Shown here piece by piece: positions 1 to 6,660 of a stretch of 22,984 nucleotides of DNA. This DNA is from an uncultured Eubacteriales bacterium (GTDB lineage: Bacteria > Bacillota > Clostridia > Oscillospirales > Oscillospiraceae). Under the pieces are notes generated by a model that was not told the DNA's origin, made no database searches, and saw only the letters and a program-made list of their open reading frames with translations. The stretch's first letter is position 1. Each line of letters starts with the position of its first letter. The DNA lies in the NCBI GenBank assembly GCA_900546515.1, contig URDG01000039.1:1-22984 (forward strand). The letters are read 5' to 3'. Position numbers and translations under genes: made by a program.

Positions 1-1
1 G

Positions 2-169
2 TTCCTCGACAAGGACAACCAGGTATGCGGTTACGAGTACGTACACCTTGGCAAGATGATGGAAGCCATCAAGAAGGGCATGGACCCCAAGGAAGCATAC
101 GAGAAGAACATCGGCACCTACGGCCGCTTTGCTGAGGCCGCTAAGGTGATCGACCCCCGCAAGGAATAA
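2..169 (+). CDS. Fe-S cluster assembly scaffold protein (NifU/IscU-like), C-terminal end only
   Basis: Only the last 55 codons lie in the window; the start is off the left edge. The tail reads YEYVHLGKMMEAIKKGMDP and ends in IDPRKE. This resembles, from memory, the C-terminus of the clostridial proteins annotated as iron-sulfur cluster assembly scaffold, which have an IscU-like domain at the N-terminus (not visible here). These genes are typically followed directly by a GGGtGRT gene, as here: the stop lies 13 bases before the next ATG and overlaps its Shine-Dalgarno region, so the two are almost certainly one operon. The scaffold role is inferred from the tail and the neighbour, since no cluster-binding cysteines are in view. 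Confidence 0.75.
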   Translation, partial: FLDKDNQVCGYEYVHLGKMMEAIKKGMDPKEAYEKNIGTYGRFAEAAKVIDPRKE

Positions 170-182
170 GGAGGGCGCGATA

Positions 183-1181
183 ATGGCAACTTTTGAAGGT
201 TACGAAAGACGCGAGGCAAAGATACTCGGCGTCCTTAAAGAATACGGTATCTCCTCGATCGACGAATGCCGCGATATCACCCTCGCAAAGGGTATAGATG
301 TCGAAAACATCGTCCGCTCCACACAGCCTATCTGCTTTGAAAACGCCGTATGGGCTTACACCGTCGGCTGCGCGATAGCCATCAAATCCGGCTGCGTAAA
401 GGCCGCCGATGCGGCTGCCGCGATCGGTATCGGACTTCAGTCCTTCTGCATTCCCGGCTCCGTTGCCGAAAACCGCAAGGTCGGTCTCGGCCACGGCAAC
501 CTCGGCGCAATGCTTCTGTCCGATGAGACCAAGTGCTTTGCGTTCCTCGCCGGCCATGAATCTTTTGCAGCCGCAGAGGGCGCTATCGGCATAGTCAAGA
601 ACGCCAACAAGGCCCGCAAGGAGCCTCTGCGCGTCATCCTCAACGGCCTCGGCAAGGATGCAGCCCAGATCATTTCCCGTATTAACGGCTTCACCTATGT
701 CCAGACCCAGTTTGACTATTACACCGGCGAGCTGAAGATCGTCCGTGAGATCCGCTACTCCGAAGGCGAGCGCGCAAACGTCCGCTGCTACGGCGCTGAC
801 GACGTCCGCGAGGGTGTTGCCATCATGCACCATGAGGGCGTTGACGTCTCCATCACCGGCAACTCCACCAACCCCACCCGCTTCCAGCACCCCGTCGCCG
901 GCACCTACAAGAAGGAATGCATCGAGCAGGGTAAGAAGTACTTCTCCGTCGCATCCGGCGGCGGCACCGGCCGTACCCTCCACCCCGACAACATGGCGGC
1001 AGGCCCTGCTTCCTACGGCATGACCGACACCATGGGCCGTATGCACTCCGATGCGCAGTTCGCAGGTTCCTCCTCCGTTCCCGCGCACGTCGAGATGATG
1101 GGCTTCCTCGGCATGGGCAATAACCCCATGGTCGGCGCGACCGTCGCTGTCGCCGTCGCAGTCGAAGAAGCGCTCAAGTAA
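183..1181 (+). CDS. GGGtGRT family protein
   Basis: This 332-residue protein carries the motif that names its family, SGGGTGRTLHPDN at about residues 258-270, followed by a glycine- and methionine-rich stretch (MGFLGMGNNPMVGA) near the C-terminus. The family is common in anaerobic Firmicutes; I know of no established biochemical function. AAGGAGG at 168-174 is well placed for ATG 183. The gene follows the Fe-S scaffold gene with a 13-base gap and ends at a strong intrinsic terminator, so it is the last gene of that operon. A role in metal-cluster or cofactor handling is inferred from the neighbour only. No signal peptide or membrane segment is visible, so it should be cytosolic. It looks intact. 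Confidence 0.93.
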   Translation: MATFEGYERREAKILGVLKEYGISSIDECRDITLAKGIDVENIVRSTQPICFENAVWAYTVGCAIAIKSGCVKAADAAAAIGIGLQSFCIPGSVAENRKVGLGHGNLGAMLLSDETKCFAFLAGHESFAAAEGAIGIVKNANKARKEPLRVILNGLGKDAAQIISRINGFTYVQTQFDYYTGELKIVREIRYSEGERANVRCYGADDVREGVAIMHHEGVDVSITGNSTNPTRFQHPVAGTYKKECIEQGKKYFSVASGGGTGRTLHPDNMAAGPASYGMTDTMGRMHSDAQFAGSSSVPAHVEMMGFLGMGNNPMVGATVAVAVAVEEALK

Positions 1182-1193
1182 GTGCTCTTTTTT

Positions 1194-1229
1194 CAGCAGC
1201 GCCGCAAAACACCGGCGCTGCTGTTTTTT
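1194..1229 (+). terminator. Intrinsic terminator of the scaffold-GGGtGRT operon
   Basis: Arms 1194-1204 (CAGCAGCGCCG) and 1213-1223 are a perfect 11-bp inverted repeat with an 8-base loop, followed by six T. It starts 12 bases after the GGGtGRT stop. Confidence 0.93.
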
Positions 1230-1235
1230 ATATGG

Positions 1236-1277
1236 ATAAAACACAAGCCCGCAGACGGTTATCCGCCTGCGGGCTTG
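1236..1277 (-). terminator. Intrinsic terminator for the minus-strand block
   Basis: Arms 1244-1254 and 1267-1277 (CAAGCCCGCAG/CTGCGGGCTTG) pair perfectly, with three more pairs inside after one mismatch. Read on the minus strand the hairpin is followed by TGTTTTAT. It lies 28 bases past the stop of the flippase stub and closes the leftward transcript. Confidence 0.8.
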
Positions 1278-1304
1278 CTGCAAAGGTGGGGAATGGAAGA
1301 GGGG

Positions 1305-1616
1305 TCATTTTATACGCCCGGCGCCTATATATACAAGAGTACATGCGCACAGGGCAAGACACATGAGCTTGAACCAGTGGTTTGCGGCAAAGCGGAATAC
1401 GGCCTCGGCCATGCCGAAAGAAACGAGCGGGACGAGAAGATTTGCCGTCTGGGTTATAATGTCGGCAGTGCCGTAGTCTGCGGGGCTCATATATCCGGTG
1501 TAGAACCGGACCATGAAAAACACCATCAGCTTCGAGCCGAGCGTGCCGAAGCTGATGAGTGCGGTGTTGGCGGCGAGCGTTTTATATCTGTCGCCGGCCG
1601 CTGCCTGTGTGCTCAC
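1305..1616 (-). pseudogene. Polysaccharide flippase (MOP/Wzx-type), N-terminal stub
   Basis: The first 79 residues look like the start of a lipid-linked polysaccharide flippase: a polar N-terminus, one helix (ANTALISFGTLGSKLMVFFM), the loop RFYTGYMSPADYGTADI and a second helix ending in FGMAEAVFRFAAN. Such proteins are normally about 450-500 residues with 12-14 helices. Here the reading jumps to an unrelated short hydrophobic tail (HWFKLMCLALCACTLVYIGAG) and stops at residue 103, just before a terminator. An internal deletion joining the start of the gene to its last codons or to foreign sequence is the simplest explanation. The start is GTG 1616, three bases after the stop of the gene upstream, so it is co-transcribed with it. 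It cannot work as a flippase. Confidence 0.7.
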
Positions 1617-1619
1617 GGC

Positions 1620-1868
1620 TTATGCGCAGCGGCGTCCGGCATATTCTTCCGTGCTGTCCTCATAGTCTGCGGGAACAGGCTCGGAGAGGAAGCCGAGCAC
1701 CTCGCCGCTGAGATCGACGTAGCAGATGTAGCTCATCCATTCCGTCGCAAAGTCTACTTCGACAAGCACGCCGTCCTGACGCATGCAGATATCGAGCACT
1801 TCCTCAGGCATTATGTTTGCATAGTCGATAGCGGTCTTTGCGATATAGTTATGAACGTTGTTTTTCAT
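1620..1868 (-). CDS. Small hypothetical protein, 82 residues
   Basis: I do not recognise a family. The protein is acidic, with no signal peptide or membrane segment. It has a predicted helical first third (NYIAKTAIDYANIMPEEVLDICM), then alternating hydrophobic stretches that suggest beta strands (GVLVEVDF, MSYICYVDLSGEVLGFL) and a charged tail. ATG 1868 has GGAGGT at 1877-1882, eight bases upstream, a strong site. A 14-bp inverted repeat sits just upstream of that site. The gene is followed after three bases by the flippase stub and preceded by the glycosyltransferase gene. It is probably a real cytosolic protein of unknown role. Confidence 0.6.
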   Translation of the reverse strand: MKNNVHNYIAKTAIDYANIMPEEVLDICMRQDGVLVEVDFATEWMSYICYVDLSGEVLGFLSEPVPADYEDSTEEYAGRRCA

Positions 1869-1890
1869 TTAAGATTACCTCCGATAAAAT

Positions 1891-1926
1891 TAATAGCATC
1901 GTCCTTTCCTTTGGACGATGCTATTA
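1891..1926 (-). terminator. Perfect 14-bp hairpin between glycosyltransferase and small gene
   Basis: Arms 1891-1904 and 1913-1926 are perfectly complementary around an 8-base loop. On the minus strand the hairpin is followed by ATTTTAT and then, within a few bases, by the Shine-Dalgarno site of the 82-residue gene. It may end the glycosyltransferase transcript, attenuate the downstream genes, or both. The T-tract is weak, so efficiency is uncertain. Confidence 0.6.
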
Positions 1927-1971
1927 TCTCTTATGGGGTTTAAATCGGTATAAAGCATTTTTAAACCGGAG

Positions 1972-3237
1972 TTAAACTGCATCTCTGTAATTTTCGGCGC
2001 ATATCTGCTGGACGCTGAGACTGCGCGTGTGGTCTATATGCGTCCACTCCGGGGTGACGCACAGCGACTCGATCACTATTGGCACATAGGTCAGCATGAA
2101 CACGGGGAACGTGAACGTGTACAGGATCTTCTTCACCGGCGAACAGTGTATACTGCGCCACTCGGTCGCTGTCGTGATGCCTCCGATCACAAACAGCGTC
2201 AGATAAAGGTTGAGCAGCGTCTGAAGCGCGGAGATGCCCAGCACGGACCACTCCTTGTAATACATAATGTTTATGACGGCGGCGCCGAGGTTGACGGCAA
2301 TGCTCAGTCCCGTCAGCACGGCGGCCGGCATTATGCTCATCGTCATGTCGTAGCAGGAAAAGCTGCCACGGAAGATGCCGGAGAACAGCCTGTCCCCATA
2401 GCGCCTGAATACCTGAAGATACCCGCGCGACCAGCGCAGCCGCTGGACCCACGACTGGCGGAAGCGCACCGGCTGCTCGTCGTACACGATGGCGTCCGGG
2501 CAGTAGCCTATCTTCATGCCGCGCACAACGTTGTCTATCGTGAATTCAATATCCTCCGTCAGCAGATGAAACGGCCATCCGCCGCCCTGCCGGTCGAGCA
2601 CCGCGGCGGAGAAAAGAAAGCCGGTGCCGGAAACGCCGCAGCTGCTGCCGAGCTTCATTCGCGCGGCGTTCAGATACCGGGATTCGCGCAGGAACCACAG
2701 TCCGTAGCCGGCGGAGATCCAGTTGTCGCCGTAATTTTTAGAATTGCGGTAGCAGGTGACGATGTCGTAGCCTTCGCTGAAGGTCTTGTTCATGCTGCTG
2801 AAAAAGTTCACATCGAGCACGTTGTCCGCGTCAAGCACAACGTAGGCGTCAAACGGCTCCTGATCGTGCAGCTTCATCTCGCCGAGAAGAAAATCCAGCG
2901 CGTAGCCCTTGCCGCGCCTTGCGCTATCCCAGCGCTCCGTTACGGCGGCGCCGTGCTCCCGCGCTATAGCCGCAGTGGCGTCGCAGCAGCTGTCGGCCAC
3001 GACGAATATGCTGATAAGCTTTTCGGGATAATTCTGCGCTTTTATGCTGTCGATAAGCTGACCTATCACGGCTTCCTCGTTGCGCGCAGCTATAAGCACC
3101 GCAAAGCGGTGCAGCGGCGCGCTGCGTTCGGGCTTTTTTTCGCCCATCCATGAAATGGGTATGTACAGAAACTGATACATATAGCAGGCGAAAAAAAGAC
3201 ACATTATGATGAAATTTATTATCTCTACGGTGTGCAT
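1972..3237 (-). CDS. Membrane glycosyltransferase, family 2
   Basis: A 421-residue processive-type GT2 enzyme. It has an N-terminal helix (INFIIMCLFFACYMYQFLYI), then a GT-A domain with VLIAARNEE, the DxD-type motif VVLDADN, TEDIEF (catalytic acidic residue), and the QRLRW version of QxxRW that marks processive enzymes. Three or four C-terminal helices follow. From family knowledge it should use a UDP-sugar on the cytosolic face to make or extend an extracellular polysaccharide or glycolipid; the sugar cannot be told from sequence. ATG 3237 has GGAGGAAG just upstream. It is intact and close in type to poly-N-acetylglucosamine or hyaluronan synthase-like enzymes. The flippase stub downstream hints at a former polysaccharide locus. 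Confidence 0.88.
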   Translation of the reverse strand: MHTVEIINFIIMCLFFACYMYQFLYIPISWMGEKKPERSAPLHRFAVLIAARNEEAVIGQLIDSIKAQNYPEKLISIFVVADSCCDATAAIAREHGAAVTERWDSARRGKGYALDFLLGEMKLHDQEPFDAYVVLDADNVLDVNFFSSMNKTFSEGYDIVTCYRNSKNYGDNWISAGYGLWFLRESRYLNAARMKLGSSCGVSGTGFLFSAAVLDRQGGGWPFHLLTEDIEFTIDNVVRGMKIGYCPDAIVYDEQPVRFRQSWVQRLRWSRGYLQVFRRYGDRLFSGIFRGSFSCYDMTMSIMPAAVLTGLSIAVNLGAAVINIMYYKEWSVLGISALQTLLNLYLTLFVIGGITTATEWRSIHCSPVKKILYTFTFPVFMLTYVPIVIESLCVTPEWTHIDHTRSLSVQQICAENYRDAV

Positions 3238-3309
3238 GATACTTCCTCCAAAGTTTTTTCTGCACTGACAGCTTAACAGCGGAGCGGCTCAAATGCCATT
3301 AAGGCCGGA

Positions 3310-4329
3310 TTAAGCTTTGTTTAATTTCTGCGGACGGTCGCGCACGATGCAGAAGGCCATGACGGCAAAAACATTGAAGAAAAGACCGAGTATGGGCCAC
3401 AGGGATCTGTTCATCCCCTCGTTGACCGCACTTTTGCACAGCCATGCGGCGACTGTCAGCCAGTACGCCAGCACGAGCACGGCCCAAAGCACGCTCAGCC
3501 CGCCGATGACCGCGTAGTTCGCGGCGGTCAGGGGAGTGATCTTGCTTTTCCATATTTCTTCCTCGTCATGGTGGCGCTCCCTCTCGTGGCCTTCGCCGGA
3601 GCTTTCCGCAATATCGCTGCCGCCGGCCTCTGCGGCGGCATACTGCTGCCTGAGCGCTGCGGCGTCGCTTATCTGACGGGACAGACTCAGCGGTATTGCG
3701 ACGGCAGTGACAACGGCGAGAATGATAAAGAGTACCGCAATGCGCCTGAGCTGGCTTCGGTCTGCATATACCGTGCATCCCGACGGCACACGCATGTCTA
3801 TATCCGCCCTGTCCGCATAGTCCGCGGTCACGGCGCTGATCTCCGCCGCGGCGTCGAGCGCCTGCATATCAAGTGGCAACTCGCTCAGATCAAGCTTTGA
3901 AAACTCGAAGAGACGGTTGACCATCTCCTCTATCTCAAGCTCCCTGCGGCAGACTGTCTCGATATAACGCTGGCGCATCTCGGGAGATGCCGCCACGCCG
4001 TCGCGTATCGCTTCGCTGTATGCCCGTATGGATGTCAGCGGGCTTTTCAGATCGTGCGACATACCGGCGATCAGCTCTTTGCGGCTCTGTGTGCGGCGCT
4101 GCTCCGCCTCGAGCGCGGCCTTGAGCTTTGCCGACATAAGATCAACGGCATCGCATGCGGCCTTGAACTCGTCGCTGCCCGCGTATGCGAGGGGACTGTC
4201 AAGGTCTCCGCGCTGTATGCGCTCGACCCCGGCTACAAGCTCGTCAAGCGGCTCGGAGATATGCCTGAACAGTGAGCGCGTGAGATAGAAATTCGTGAAG
4301 CAGATGGTCAGCAGCAGCGCCATACCCAC
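3310..4329 (-). CDS. Truncated sensor histidine kinase fused in frame to a small membrane protein
   Basis: Residues 1-17 are the end of a transmembrane helix, 20-72 a HAMP linker, and 85-150 a dimerisation/phosphoacceptor domain with His92 in MSHDLKSPLTS. At RSQLRRIAV (residues 191-199, about 3733-3759), where a kinase would enter its HATPase domain with an N-box, the protein instead reads LFIILAVVTAVAIPLSL. It continues as a second protein with a linker rich in E and H and two more helices (270-293 and 311-328). The ATPase domain, sensor region and first helix are all missing. The start used is GTG 4329; an upstream continuation is broken (see the findings). No response regulator is in view. 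A deletion joining two genes at a shared LRRIAV-like stretch is the likely origin. Kinase activity is lost; whether the hybrid is expressed is unknown. Confidence 0.72.
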   Translation of the reverse strand: MGMALLLTICFTNFYLTRSLFRHISEPLDELVAGVERIQRGDLDSPLAYAGSDEFKAACDAVDLMSAKLKAALEAEQRRTQSRKELIAGMSHDLKSPLTSIRAYSEAIRDGVAASPEMRQRYIETVCRRELEIEEMVNRLFEFSKLDLSELPLDMQALDAAAEISAVTADYADRADIDMRVPSGCTVYADRSQLRRIAVLFIILAVVTAVAIPLSLSRQISDAAALRQQYAAAEAGGSDIAESSGEGHERERHHDEEEIWKSKITPLTAANYAVIGGLSVLWAVLVLAYWLTVAAWLCKSAVNEGMNRSLWPILGLFFNVFAVMAFCIVRDRPQKLNKA

Positions 4330-4339
4330 AGCACCAAAG

Positions 4340-4368
4340 AAAGCAGCGTGATTTTTTCACACTGCTTT
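4340..4368 (-). terminator. Hairpin just after the uvrD stop
   Basis: Arms 4340-4351 and 4357-4368 (AAAGCAGYGTGA) pair with one wobble around a five-base loop. On the minus strand it follows the helicase stop by 12 bases and is trailed by CTTTGG, a weak T-tract. It overlaps the remains of the kinase N-terminus, so it may be coincidental. Confidence 0.4.
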
Positions 4369-4380
4369 CCAGATCCATTT

Positions 4381-6495
4381 TCACTCTGCGGGCTGAATGA
4401 GCCCTTTCAGTATGCATGCGGAGAGGGAGAAAGACTTGGAGCCGAGACGCGGGAAAGAGATCGTGATGAGCTCACCGCCGACCGCCGTGACCCGGCCGCG
4501 CCCAAAGGCCGCGTGAACGACCTCCTGCCCCGGATAAAAGGCTATGTTGACGGCGCTTGCGCGCTGCGAGCCGGGAGCCGGGCCTGTGATTTTCCCGAAG
4601 CCTGAGGCGCGGACAGGCGCGGCGGAGGCTCTTTCGGGGCGGGGCCTTTCAAAAAACTGCGTCACAAACTGCGACTCGGGCTGGTTGGCATAGGTCATTA
4701 TCATAAGCTCGTCCCGCGCCCTCGTCACGGCCACATAGAAAAGCCGCCGCTCTTCTTCAAATTCCGCAAGCTCCGCTTTGTCCGCGGACGCCCTGTCCGG
4801 CATGGAGACGGAGGGCAGGAGCCCGTCGATCGCGTCTATCAGGACGACGCGGCCGTATTCGAGACCTTTGCTGCTGTGTATAGTGCTGAGTATGAGCCGG
4901 CTGCCGGGATCTCCGCCGGTCTCGGTCAGCGTCCTGAGCGCGTCGAGGCGGGCAAGAAGGCTTGCCGAGTCCTTCTCGTGCGCTGCGAGTGCGGACAGAA
5001 GGAAAAGCCGCTCCGTGTCGCCGTATGATCTCAGAACGTAACCGCCGTAGCCCATTTTGTAGCGTATCCGGTTCAGCGCGTCACGGGCGGTGTCCGTCCT
5101 TAGCGCGGCAAAGTGATCTTCAAGCTCGGAGAGCCTGTCAACGAGCCAGCCGGGCTGACCCTGAGCTCTGGCAAGCGCGCTTATGAGAGAGACGGACCGG
5201 CCCTCGCGGCACATGCTCACGGCGGCCTCTGCCGCGGCCTTGGTCACGGAGAGACCGAAACGGTAATATACGCGCATGAACGAGTCCTCGTTCAGCGGAT
5301 CGAGCGCCAGCGTCAGAATATCGCGGACGCCGTTTACAGTGCGGTTGGAGAAGAATACATTTTCGGACTGACGGCAGCGGAACCTGATGCCGCGCCTGTC
5401 GAGCCAGTCGATGAGCGGCACGGCGCTGTCGTTGTTGCGGAATAGAACGGCCGTTTCCTTTTCGCTGTCGTTTTCCGCCATCCTGCATATGTAGGCGTAC
5501 TGCGCGGCGCGGTCTCCAAGCTCTATGCGCCGCACCTGACCGCCGGGGGCGCGGCGGGTGAACATGTGCTTTTCATGGCGCGCGGTGTTCCGCGCGATGA
5601 AGCGGTCAGCCATATTCACAATCTCAGGGACAGAACGGTAGTTCTGCTCCAGAAGCAGCACGCGGGCGCGCTCATGGTCGCGGGTGAAGCTCATCAGCGC
5701 GTCGGGATAGGCCGCGCGGAAACCGTATATGCTCTGATCCTCGTCGCCGACCATGAAGAGATTCCCGTCGGAGCCTGCAAGCATGCGGATGATCTCATGC
5801 TGTATCTTTGAAGTGTCCTGCGCCTCATCCACGCATATGTAGCGAAAACGATTCCGGAGCCGGTCGAGTATGGCGGGATACTTTATAAGTATAGTGCGCG
5901 CAAAGACGAGCTGATCGTCGTAATCCATCAGTCCGCGTGTGCGCATCGCGGCGCAGTAGCCGTCGTAAACCGGGGCGACGGGGCTGCCCTCAAGCTCCAT
6001 GGCCTCCAGCTTTTCGCGTGTGAGGCGCATGTTTTTTATATACGTAACATTTTTTTGAAGCTCTTTTATCTCGCTGTCGTCGGGATACTCCCCGCGTACC
6101 TTCTGGTATACTTCGGTGAGCAGCTTTGCGTTGTTGTCGAGCAGAGAGAATCCGGCGCTGCCGGTCATGCGCAGATACATATTTATGACCGAGGCGCATA
6201 CACCGTTTATCGTGCGGAATTCCAGCCGCCCGGCGTACTCGCCGCCGAACAGCGAAATAAAGCGCGAGCGCATGTCGGCGCTTGCCGCGACAGTGTATGT
6301 CATCGTGAGTATGCTCTCAGGCGCGGCATCAAGGCAGTATATAAGATAACCGAGCCTGGTCACAAGCGTTGTCGTCTTGCCGCTTCCGGGCACGGCAAGA
6401 AGCAGCACCGCATCGTCCGTACTCTGCACGGCCTGCGCCTGCTGCTCATTGAGCTGTATGCCGAATTTTGCCGCAAATTCATCATAACTTATCAT
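4381..6495 (-). CDS. UvrD/PcrA-type superfamily 1 DNA helicase
   Basis: A 704-residue ATP-dependent 3'-5' helicase of the UvrD/PcrA/Rep group, acting in repair and replication-fork processing. Motifs appear in order: Q-motif NEQQAQAV (16-23), Walker A AVPGSGKTTT (K40), Ia LTMTYTVAAS, II CVDEAQDTS, III MVGDEDQSIYGFR, IV LEQNYRS, V STIHSSKGLEYG, VI RRLFYVAVTRARDEL. The C-terminus holds a Tudor-like patch (VVHAAFGRGRVTAVGGELITISF) typical of PcrA. ATG 6495 is chosen because the protein then begins MISYDEFAAKFGIQLNEQQ, as family members do; the 20 codons upstream resemble none of them. A perfect TATAAT lies only nine bases upstream and no Shine-Dalgarno is seen, which suggests leaderless translation. 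Intact. Without genomic context I cannot say whether it is pcrA itself or a paralogue. Confidence 0.93.
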   Translation of the reverse strand: MISYDEFAAKFGIQLNEQQAQAVQSTDDAVLLLAVPGSGKTTTLVTRLGYLIYCLDAAPESILTMTYTVAASADMRSRFISLFGGEYAGRLEFRTINGVCASVINMYLRMTGSAGFSLLDNNAKLLTEVYQKVRGEYPDDSEIKELQKNVTYIKNMRLTREKLEAMELEGSPVAPVYDGYCAAMRTRGLMDYDDQLVFARTILIKYPAILDRLRNRFRYICVDEAQDTSKIQHEIIRMLAGSDGNLFMVGDEDQSIYGFRAAYPDALMSFTRDHERARVLLLEQNYRSVPEIVNMADRFIARNTARHEKHMFTRRAPGGQVRRIELGDRAAQYAYICRMAENDSEKETAVLFRNNDSAVPLIDWLDRRGIRFRCRQSENVFFSNRTVNGVRDILTLALDPLNEDSFMRVYYRFGLSVTKAAAEAAVSMCREGRSVSLISALARAQGQPGWLVDRLSELEDHFAALRTDTARDALNRIRYKMGYGGYVLRSYGDTERLFLLSALAAHEKDSASLLARLDALRTLTETGGDPGSRLILSTIHSSKGLEYGRVVLIDAIDGLLPSVSMPDRASADKAELAEFEEERRLFYVAVTRARDELMIMTYANQPESQFVTQFFERPRPERASAAPVRASGFGKITGPAPGSQRASAVNIAFYPGQEVVHAAFGRGRVTAVGGELITISFPRLGSKSFSLSACILKGLIQPAE

Positions 6496-6504
6496 AACCC
6501 GGTA

Positions 6505-6533
6505 ATTATACCAGAATTGAGAACTGCCGGCAA
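6505..6533 (-). promoter_or_regulatory. Promoter of the helicase gene, abutting its start codon
   Basis: Reading the minus strand: TTGCCG (6533-6528), a 17-base spacer, then TGG-TATAAT, an extended perfect -10 box (6510-6505). The expected start of transcription falls two to four bases before ATG 6495. Confidence 0.7.
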
Positions 6534-6545
6534 CATGATTATTCC

Positions 6546-6615
6546 TTTTGTACAAAAAAGTGATACATAAATGTAATATTTTGTACTTGAATTACGCGGA
6601 CGGAAACATTAATAT
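6546..6615 (+). promoter_or_regulatory. Promoter of the MATE gene with two palindromes
   Basis: TTGAAT (6587-6592), a 17-base spacer and TAATAT (6610-6615) form a moderate promoter pointing at the MATE gene. Between it and the opposing helicase promoter are two palindromes: TTTTGTACAAAA (6546-6557) and TACAT-AA-ATGTA (6564-6575). A further TTTTGTAC half-site runs into the -35 region (6579-6586). These could be operators controlling one or both divergent genes. No regulator gene is adjacent. Confidence 0.5.
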
Positions 6616-6660
6616 ATGCTCGTTTGATATATGATACAAAATATGATTTTCAGAGGCGTA

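Noticed and set aside
141..1283. 380-codon minus-strand open frame over the GGGtGRT gene
   Set aside because: It is antisense to a clear family member, rich in G, A, D and V as expected for the shadow of a GC-biased gene, and crosses two terminators.
2029..3153. 374-codon plus-strand open frame over the glycosyltransferase gene
   Set aside because: Antisense to a gene with all GT2 motifs; His/Arg/Val-rich shadow composition.
4340..4368. Programmed frameshift at the A6 run in the kinase remnant
   Set aside because: The kinase has already lost its sensor and ATPase domains, so decay is simpler than recoding; no slippery-heptamer-plus-Shine-Dalgarno arrangement was seen.
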